From the NCBI RefSeq assembly GCF_000143415.4, contig NW_003314285.1, positions 1,087,232 to 1,151,231 of the forward strand: 64,000 bases of DNA. The letters are read 5' to 3'. Made by a program: the position numbers and the translations under genes. Numbering within the stretch: position 1 is the stretch's first letter; the number at the start of each line of letters is the position of its first letter. This stretch comes from Selaginella moellendorffii. Its lineage: Eukaryota > Streptophyta > Lycopodiopsida > Selaginellales > Selaginellaceae. Positions 56,416 through 64,000 of the stretch are shown here, piece after piece. Under the pieces are notes generated by a model that had not been told where the DNA came from, did not search any database, and saw only the letters and a program-made list of their open reading frames with translations.

Positions 56416-59400
56416 TTTGGTATTAGAGAATACGTCTTAGTGAGTATTATTTAATAAGATTGGGCAACTAGTCTTGTTGCATATGTAGAGATGAAAATGA
56501 TGATCCGAGTGGATACACATTTGGGTGCTAAGACTTTGCATTGGTTCCTTGGGTATGGATTTGGTTACCTTTTTATACCGTAATAATGTGAGCGTGCTCT
56601 TGGGTATAAGAGGGACTGAGTTGGCAAGATGAATTTGAGGTGTATTATTTTGCACAAGTTTATGCTTGGGCTTGTGAGAGAGGCACATTAGCAACTCAAG
56701 GTTACATTTTGAGTTGGTAGGGTTAATGTTAGCCTATCAGTGGTTCCATGAGTTGTCCCTTGTACCATGGGTGAAAGTAAACCTCCTCTAGGTTTATTAT
56801 AAGTGGTAAATAGGTTAATCCATAGTTGTTTAGCACAACACTAATGCATCCTTCTTAGGCATAATTACATGTGGATGAACCAAGAGTATAGGGATTAGTC
56901 TATTGGTTCAAGTAGTCATTGTTGTGCTCTCTCATAAACTTTTCTTAGATTGGACTGAAGGCAATGCAAACAAAAGCTTGAGGTTTAGTTAAAAGATAAG
57001 ACCGAAAAGAGAGTTATTAAGGACGAAGGATCAAACACGTAAATCATTTTCTCTCCTTAGAGATATGATTTGCAACGAAGTGTGACTCATTGCTTGCATT
57101 CACAATATACAATCAAGAGTCTCTACTTTGATGCATGTTGGAAATGATGGTCTTGTAAATAATGAGTCATCAAATGGATAGCAATGAAGTGCTAAACCAT
57201 TTTGTTTAAACTTGCTATTAGAAGACTTGGGTTACAATACTCAATTCTTTTCTCCTTGAGTAGCTTGGTGTTAGATTAGTTTTGAGTTTGGTTGAAAAGA
57301 GAATGACATGAGTTTATCCGTGTTGTGAACAAAAGTTAGTGGTGTTAGGTATTATAAATCTCTATTGGTGGGGTGTGGCATTTATGTTACATTTTGTCGA
57401 ATAGAGTTGGCATTTGATACTCACATAAACCTTTGGAGTAACATGGGTGTTGCTCGTGGTGTTGCTCGATTGATGATCAAGTCATTGTGATTTTTATATC
57501 ATATCCATGTGATAGTGAACAATGTGTTTACGAAGTTGCTTGGTTAAACAATGATCAGCCTCAAAGTGGTTGATGGTGAAGCTAGTCTACTTGCATGAAG
57601 TAGCATTGTAGTAGCTTTGACTGGATTTTCGATGGTGGTCCATTATGCTAAGTTTAAGTTGGTACTTTGTTTCTTGAGTTTGACTATTGAGGTGTTGGAA
57701 AAGTTATAGCATTCACTTGCTATAGCTTGTTGGTTTATCCATTAATACTTGAAGTAGATTGTTGGACGGAGAAAATGTGTAATTAACGCATTGATATCAC
57801 TAGCACTTGTGTTAGTGGAAATGGCATTTTTATTTTGTGTGATAAGGAATTTTTTTTAAATTTTGAATTTCCATATCATTTTTCTTGTTAGTGGTTTTGG
57901 CTTCACGTTGGTACTTTGTTTCTTGAGTTTGACTATTGAGGTGTTGGAAAAGTTATAGCATTCACTTGCTATAGCTTGTTGGTTTATCCATTAATACTTG
58001 AAGTAGATTGTTGGACGGAGAAAATGTGTAATTAACGCATTGATATCACTAGCACTTGTGTTAGTGGAAATGGCATTTTTATTTTGTGTGATAAGGAATT
58101 TTTTTTAAATTTTGAATTTCCATATCATTTTTCTTGTTAGTGGTTTTGGCTTCATGTTGGATCTTGAAGGTGGTTAAAAAAGAGTGTTAGTGCAATGTGG
58201 ATATCCGAAAATGTGGTCTTCATGATCAAACCTAGGATGTTTATTTTACCTTTTACAGATATCGATGTTAGATGTTGGATATATAGGCAAAGATGTTCGA
58301 TGCTTAAACATGTTGTTGGATCATGAAAATTTGTGTTGAGGTGAGCCTATTTGAAGTTATAGGTAGAAGGAAGTTAGTTGAGTCTTGAAAATTTGTATTC
58401 TTAAACTAAGAGTCATTCTTTCTCTAGGATGGAAAATTTTCTATAAATTTTCTTAAACTTTTCCAATGGCTGATCTATTGATTATTTTGCCCAAAAACCA
58501 TTCCGTTTTCATAAGCCAATACAAACTAATGCAAGGGTTGGAGTTGACTTCAGTTGGCTTAGATCTTAGTAAGTAGTTTGTATGATGCAGCCTGAAAGGG
58601 ATGTTAATTTTTGGAGCTAAAACAATTGAGTTGGATAGAATCTAGAGTTGGTGTGGAAAAGTGGCTATTGCACTTTTCTAAGAAAGGTGACCCTTGTGCC
58701 TTTTTTTTTATAGTTTGTGCTTAGTGGCAAGTTGCACCTTGCATTTCGTTAAGACTCTATGAGAGTAGTGAGCTCTCACTAATCTTGACTTGGTCTTGGT
58801 GGCCTTGTGCCTTGGCTGAGGATAGTGATGTCTAACTTAGTTGTTTGAGTTTAAAATGTTAATACCTGTACTATAGCTTTGTTTGTGAGGAGGTTGTGTA
58901 CCAATATGAGTTTATCTCATGGTTTTCACTTTAGTTTCGGCTAAATGTTGATTATGCATAGCTAGCCTCTTCAAGGCATGCTCAGAGCTAATGGCTAAAT
59001 GCATTAGTGAACTTATTGTAGTTGAGTTGGATTCGAGCAGTCATTTAGTTCGTGCTTGTCCATGAACCTTTATCTCATGTCTGGGGTATTATGTTCATGT
59101 TGAACAAGTATACGGCTCAATGACATAAGTTTAGTGTTGGTCTTGTGAAGATAAGTTGAAAGGTGATTGTTAGTTACTTTATGACTAATGATTGTTTATA
59201 GACTTTGTCAAGGACTTTTGACACTTGCTTCACTCAATGAAGATTTAGCAGTGATGGGCTTGCTTTACTAAATAGTGTTGTGGAGGATAGTGTCATTAGA
59301 CTTACATGGGTTTTCTATGTTGGCTTATTGACTCTACCTTTGTCAATATCATTTGGTTGTGTTTAGTTCATAGTGTTGGATTTTATTGAGTCTTGGATGT

Positions 59401-59897
59401 GGTAATTCACTCATTGAAAAAGTGTTATCTGTAGCTGAGTATTGTTGAAGAACTTGTCTCAAGTACTGAGTAAAGTATCTTCGACCTTGGTTAGCTTAGT
59501 TGCTAAAGAGTTTTGGGTGGTGATTCACTTTTGCTTTCTTTTAACTTTGTTCTGGTGTTGATAACATTGAAGTGATGCCTTGTTGTTGACATTGTAATTG
59601 TTGAGATTCAAGTGAAATGAAATGTCTCTTCTTAGGATTGATATTAAGTTTCATTAGTCTTGATGAAGATAGTGTTAATGATTTGGCTATGGCTTTGTGT
59701 TATTAGCATTTGTGCATTTGGTAGTTAACAACTATGTCGGCATTTAAACAAGCTGAGTGGCAAGTTTAAGTTGTGTTCAAAACGAGATTATTTACTAAGG
59801 GTTGAGCTTTGGCTTTTTCTTGAAAAGTGATTTAATCATGGACTATGCTAGCGTTATGAGAGAAAGAGTTAGTGATTGGTATTGAAGTGATTGAATC
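56416..59897 (+). mobile_element. Non-coding interior of family-B element (LARD-like)
   Basis: About 3.5 kb after the primer site has no sense frame of note and no gag or pol motif. The pattern (long LTR, primer site, long non-coding interior) fits a large retrotransposon derivative. It contains a perfect or near-perfect 249-bp tandem duplication at 57658-58155. The 3' LTR is not in view; the element is interrupted at 59898 by the family-C element. Confidence 0.65.
57658..58155 (+). repeat. 249-bp tandem duplication
   Basis: Two adjacent units, 57658-57906 and 57907-58155, start GTTGGTACTTTGTTTCTTGAG and are identical as far as I can see apart from the final base (CTTCAC against CTTCAT). Strong identity implies a recent event, or an assembly artefact. 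Confidence 0.92.
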
Positions 59898-61718
59898 TGT
59901 GAGACACAAAATCCCTAGGCCCCAAAGTGGAGCCGGAAAGGGTGCCACGTGGTAGTGGCCGAAGCGAAAGCCCAAACGAGTGTAACACGTTTGGACTAAA
60001 AGCTCTGACTTTGAAGGTCGAGAGTGGGAGTGGAACTCCCAACAAAGTGCTCAAGGAGCGAGCACGAAGCAAGCAATAAGCAAGGCTCCAAAAAGGGACC
60101 CAAAAAGGACCAACACATGACACGTGGAAGTGTTCGAGATGGAGTCTGAGGCGGACCCTAGTTGGAGTCTGAGATGGACCCGAAGTGGAGTCCGATATGG
60201 AGTCCGAAGTGGAGTCCGAGATGGAGTCCGAGGCAAACCCTAGTTGGAGTCCGAGATGGACCCGAAGTGGAGTCCGATATGGAGTCCGAAGTGGAGTCCG
60301 AGGTGGACCGAGACGGAGTCCGAGATGGACCCGAGATGGAGTCCGAGATGGACCCGAGATGGAGTCCGAGATGGAGTTCGAGATGGAGTCCGAGGTGGAC
60401 CGAGACGGAGTCCGAGATGGACCCGAGATGGAGTCTGAGATGGACCGAGACGGAGTTCGAGATGGAGTCCGAGATGGACCGAGACGGAGTCCGAGATGGA
60501 GTCCGAGATGGAGTTCGAGAAGGACCCGAGATGGAGTCTGAGGTCGAGACCGAGACCGGGACCGAGACCGAGACCGAGACTGAGACCGGGACTGGGACCG
60601 AGACCGAGACCGAGGCCAAGGCTGAGACCGAGCCCGAGTCCGAGTCCGAGTCCGAGTCCGAGTCCGAGCCCGAGTCCGAGTCCGAGTCCAAGTCCGAGTC
60701 CGAGTTCGAGTTCGAGTCTGAGAGGGTGAAAGCCCAAAGCGTTCGTCTCCCATACCCTGGGGGGTTTGGTGAGCTCCAAAAGTATAGTAAGGGGGAGGAC
60801 TGCAGTGGAGCCAGTTTGGCCAGGAAAGGCCAGTTTGGCCCAGGAAGGCCAGACCCAGTGTTGGGTGATGAACTGACCATTGGGAAGTCCAAGACTAGAG
60901 TGAATACAGACCGACAAGCAGGGTAGCTTGGTGAAGTGTTCAAGAGCCGCCTCTAGTTCCCCCGAGAGATCGACTGGCTGATGCTCCCAATCCAAGTGTG
61001 GGTGGCACTACCTACTTGGATACCAGGCGTGGCTCAACGGAACCTCGCTCTAAGCCCATGGCTAGAGCAGCTAAAGGCGAAAGGTGGGGAGAGTACCCAA
61101 GTGGCTCGCGTAAGGCCACGGTGTTTCGAAATGTTGTCCCAAAGGCCCCAGACTGTGGAAAGGAAGAGGAGCAGTCCTCTGGGGTAGTGACCAAGGACAC
61201 AGTCGTGTGGTGAGGAAGTCCCAGAGGACCGTGGGACTTCATGGTCGGGCCTGTGGGCCTCGATCCAGTGGTAGTGTTGGTGAACACGGCCATGGGCAGG
61301 AAGGGACTTGGTGGGGACCAGAAAAGGGATATTGGGGAAGGCTATTCCCCACGTCTGTGGGCATCCTAAGGATGCTAAGGAGTGGATTTGGAATGATCAC
61401 TCATGGACGGATGGTCCAGTCCTTGAGAGACGGGATTGTGATGCAGGTGGTGTTAGACCACCGGTATGACCAAGGTAAAGGGGCATGGCCTTAGTGTAAT
61501 GGGCTAGTATGTTGGTGGTATCTTGGGGTGTCGGTCTTGGGACTGGACACATGGAGCACTTGAACTAAGTGCAAGGGATGAGTGGCATGGATGCCATTCT
61601 TGGGGCTAGCAAGCCCAAGTTTGAAATAGGACTTATGGAGGTTGTGAGTGAGACTCCTCCAATTGGTCGGAGGTGTGGTTAAGTGACTAAAGTAGAATGG
61701 AAAAATTAGTCGCTTACA
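59898..61718 (+). mobile_element. 5' LTR, family C
   Basis: 1821-bp copy of the solo LTR at 177-1986, from TGTGAGACAC to GTCGCTTACA, carrying its own version of the hexamer array (60130-60720). The 5 bp before it are GAATC; the matching duplication would lie outside the window. Confidence 0.93.
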
Positions 61719-61721
61719 ACT

Positions 61722-61733
61722 TGGTATCAGAGC
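61722..61733 (+). other. Primer-binding site of family-C element
   Basis: TGGTATCAGAGC starts three bases after the LTR end. This is the standard plant LTR-retrotransposon primer site, complementary to the 3' end of initiator tRNA-Met. Confidence 0.95.
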
Positions 61734-64000
61734 TGTTCCTTAGTCCGACTTTTATTGGTGCTCAAGTATATCACCATTGATGTTGGCATTGGAAGGTCCT
61801 AGGAGGGGGCCTATCCTTGAGGAGTAGCATGTTGAGAGGACATAGCTCTCCACTCAAGTTCATGCGTGAACTTGGGCACGATGTGGTGGATAGAAAAGGG
61901 CCAATAATAGAATGACTTTGGGATCTTGGGAATAGTATAAGGTTTCCTCAGAGAGTTGAGGATGTGATCCAGATGAGCGTTTGACGCAGCAAACGGGCTA
62001 ACGTAGTTGTGGTAAACAACTATAATTGGGATCACGGGAAAGATGTAGACTCCAAAATAATAAAGAAGTCACAAGATTACCCTCATATAGTTGAGGCCAG
62101 TGCTCATAACTTTGAGACTGGAATTGATGACCATGGGAGGTCAAATATAGGAGAGGACACAAGTCCTCGAAATGGTAGCTGAGGTTACCCTTGATAAATG
62201 CTGGAACAACCCAAGGAGTTGGGGATGTACTTAGAGGATGAGTTGGTATTCTCATCACATGGACAAGTGGTCCTAAGAGGCAAAAGGTTGCCCCAAGAGA
62301 ACAAATCAAGTGTCGGAGTAACACTTGCAAAGATGGTCCTTGTGAGTAGGACCTGAATACAAGAAGTTGTATTCCAGTGAGCTGGCACCTCAAAGGTAGG
62401 ACATCATGGGTCCTCGGATGACAAAGTCCAAAAAGCTGGATGACTCCAATAGAGTCAAAGAATAATCCTAAAGGATTGATGGAAGCATTTGGACTGAGTG
62501 GTACCCCACGAAGGATGGGGGGGATCATAGGATCCAAGGATGAGAACAGAGGGTATCTCATCGATGGCAAAATGTGCCATGCTAAAGTCGTGGGAAGGGT
62601 GTTCCCAAAAGAAAACAACTTTGAAACAAAGTTGTGTGTGACCTCTATGGTGCAGTGCTAACGGATGGTTAGTATGAGAAAGAGTGGTATTAGTCTTGGC
62701 AAAGACTTAGACACAAAGAAGAAGTGTCATAAAGGTAGGCTTGTGGAGCCGATGGTGTGGAGACACCAAATGTGCCAAGGTGTGATACCTTGAGGTTATG
62801 TTGGTGGGTTCATGAGAACCCCTTGCCAAAGGAATCCCAATGGAAATGGGAATGGCATAGCCTAAGTTGCAGAGCATGTAGTTGGAGTGTGGTGACCTAG
62901 ATAATGATAGAGGTGTGGAAGCACCAGCAATGAGTTGTAGGACTTGACAACTATGAGGCAACTAAGCAAGAGGTGCAAAATAATTGGTTAAACGGGTAGA
63001 AGGTAGCTACCCAAGCCTTCTTAATGGCATAAGGAAGTTGGATATACCCTTACGGGGGATAAGTTGCTTATGTTGCGATATGGTAAGTCAATGTCATGAA
63101 AGGAAATACTCATTGTCAAGGAAGCCGTCATTGGGACACCAGAACACTCTAAAACACCAGGAGGTGGTGTTTGATGTTGCGAGAGCAATAGATAAGGCCC
63201 AAGGGACTAAGTCCCTAGCGAATGATGGATAGAAGGTGCTATCCAAATGTCCAAGGTGGCGGAGACAGGAGAAGACTGTCTACTTGAATTAGACAAAGCC
63301 AAAAATGGAATTTTGGCAAGGCTAGCGATGGGCATGTAAAGGCCCATAAGCAACAACGTAATCTCGGTGTGTAGGATTATAGGGTGAGCATACCTGGATT
63401 GAGGAACCACTCCCTAGGATATCGGGTAGGTTCATCCCTAAGAATACTTGCTAAGGCATAATAGAAAGTGCAAAGCTATCCTCCTAATCGGGAGGAGAAG
63501 GACCGAAGGAAAGGTGTGAAGCCAAAAGCAAGTAGTAAGGGGATAGAACCAAACTGTAGGAATCGAAGGGCGTAACCAAGGGTAGTTATGCCAGTTGATC
63601 AAGGGCTTTCACGCTTGTGCAGGAACCATGTTACAGTGGTCGGAAGATTTGCCAAGTGAGATTGGCAAGTCAGGGGAACAAATACCCTAGTTGAAAGTGA
63701 TAACTTCAAAAGGGGTGGGCCATGGGGCCAAGCATGGAGGAGTCCATGCATGATCACAGACTTGTCAAGTGAGAGGACTTGGCAGTGTGGAGGAACTAGG
63801 TTCCTAAACTGTGATCTATAGCGCGCTTTGAGTAAAAGTTGGTGCACTGGCGTGGAGAGTCACGCCAGGCATCCTGGGGGATGCCGTCCGTAGATGCATA
63901 TACGAAGGTTGGGTTCGAGGCCCGACCCTCTAGTGCTTAAGTTCGAGTCCCAACTCACTAGGGCGTGGTGATGGTTTGGAATATGAGGACACTCATTTTT
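61734..64000 (+). mobile_element. Family-C element interior, non-coding part
   Basis: 2.3 kb of G/A-rich sequence with only short sense frames (up to about 95 codons) and no gag motif. A 206-codon antisense frame at 61998-62618 has no family features and is probably a composition effect. Either a long leader before gag beyond the window, or a LARD-like non-autonomous element. Confidence 0.65.

Noticed and set aside
61998-62618. 206-codon minus-strand frame in the family-C interior
   Set aside because: Strand bias (G/A-rich sense) leaves antisense frames open; no family resemblance and located in an LTR-element leader.
1-64000. CRISPR arrays, bacterial operons, phage or integron structures
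   Set aside because: No regularly spaced direct repeats with unique spacers, no ribosome-binding-site-led gene runs; the genes are spliced and eukaryotic.

Overview
The window looks like nuclear DNA of a land plant. The support is spliceosomal genes with very short introns (mostly about 45-90 nt, GT-AG), plant-specific families (GNOM-type ARF-GEF, EF-hand NCL exchanger, EDR2_C/DUF1336 protein, GDSL hydrolase, A-type P450, SBT-type subtilase remnant) and many plant LTR retrotransposons. Compact genes alternating with nested LTR elements suggest a lycophyte such as Selaginella. That species guess is an inference from gene style, not proven by any sequence here.

Layout. 1-6515 is a repeat graveyard: a decayed minus-strand Ty3/gypsy element carries a solo LTR (family C, 177-1986, target duplication CAATG) inside its integrase, followed by a reversed family-B LTR that itself carries a 558-bp TRIM element. 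6516-11430 is AT-rich and almost gene-free, with one MITE-like repeat and a possible retroelement leader. 11435-27017 is the gene-rich core, all on the plus strand: a broken metal-transporter (MTP/CDF) tail, a GDSL hydrolase, a GNOM-like ARF-GEF, a tiny secreted proline-rich protein, an EF-hand Na+/Ca2+ exchanger, a tRNA-Val-like gene (minus strand), an EDR2_C-domain protein, exonuclease V and an unrecognised secreted cysteine-rich protein.

28241-52915 is a direct segmental duplication of a P450 gene. Both gene copies (28532-30131 and 50303-51902) are intact and differ at 8 residues by eye. Each is followed by a chimeric P450 remnant. Copy 1 was later split by an 11.7-kb Ty3/gypsy element (family A, 30428-42155, TSD TTCTT) whose 5' LTR was itself hit by a solo family-B LTR (TSD TCACA), and by a second TRIM (42933-43785, TSD CTTTT). 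Copy 2 keeps the matching empty sites, so insertion order can be read directly. Between the copies lie a BED-finger-like relic, a subtilase pseudogene and long AT-rich tracts.

52950-54200 holds two long imperfect palindromes of unknown nature. 55296-64000 is a family-B LTR with a non-coding interior, interrupted by a family-C LTR, tRNA-type primer site and non-coding leader that run off the window.

The cellular genes do not form a pathway or operon; they cover separate functions (vesicle traffic, ion exchange, DNA repair, lipid ester hydrolysis, oxidation). The strongest biology here is structural: nested insertions with exact target duplications and paralogous empty sites, signs of gene conversion between P450 copies, a gypsy element with a large extra ORF in the env position, and a tRNA-Val with a non-canonical base 33.
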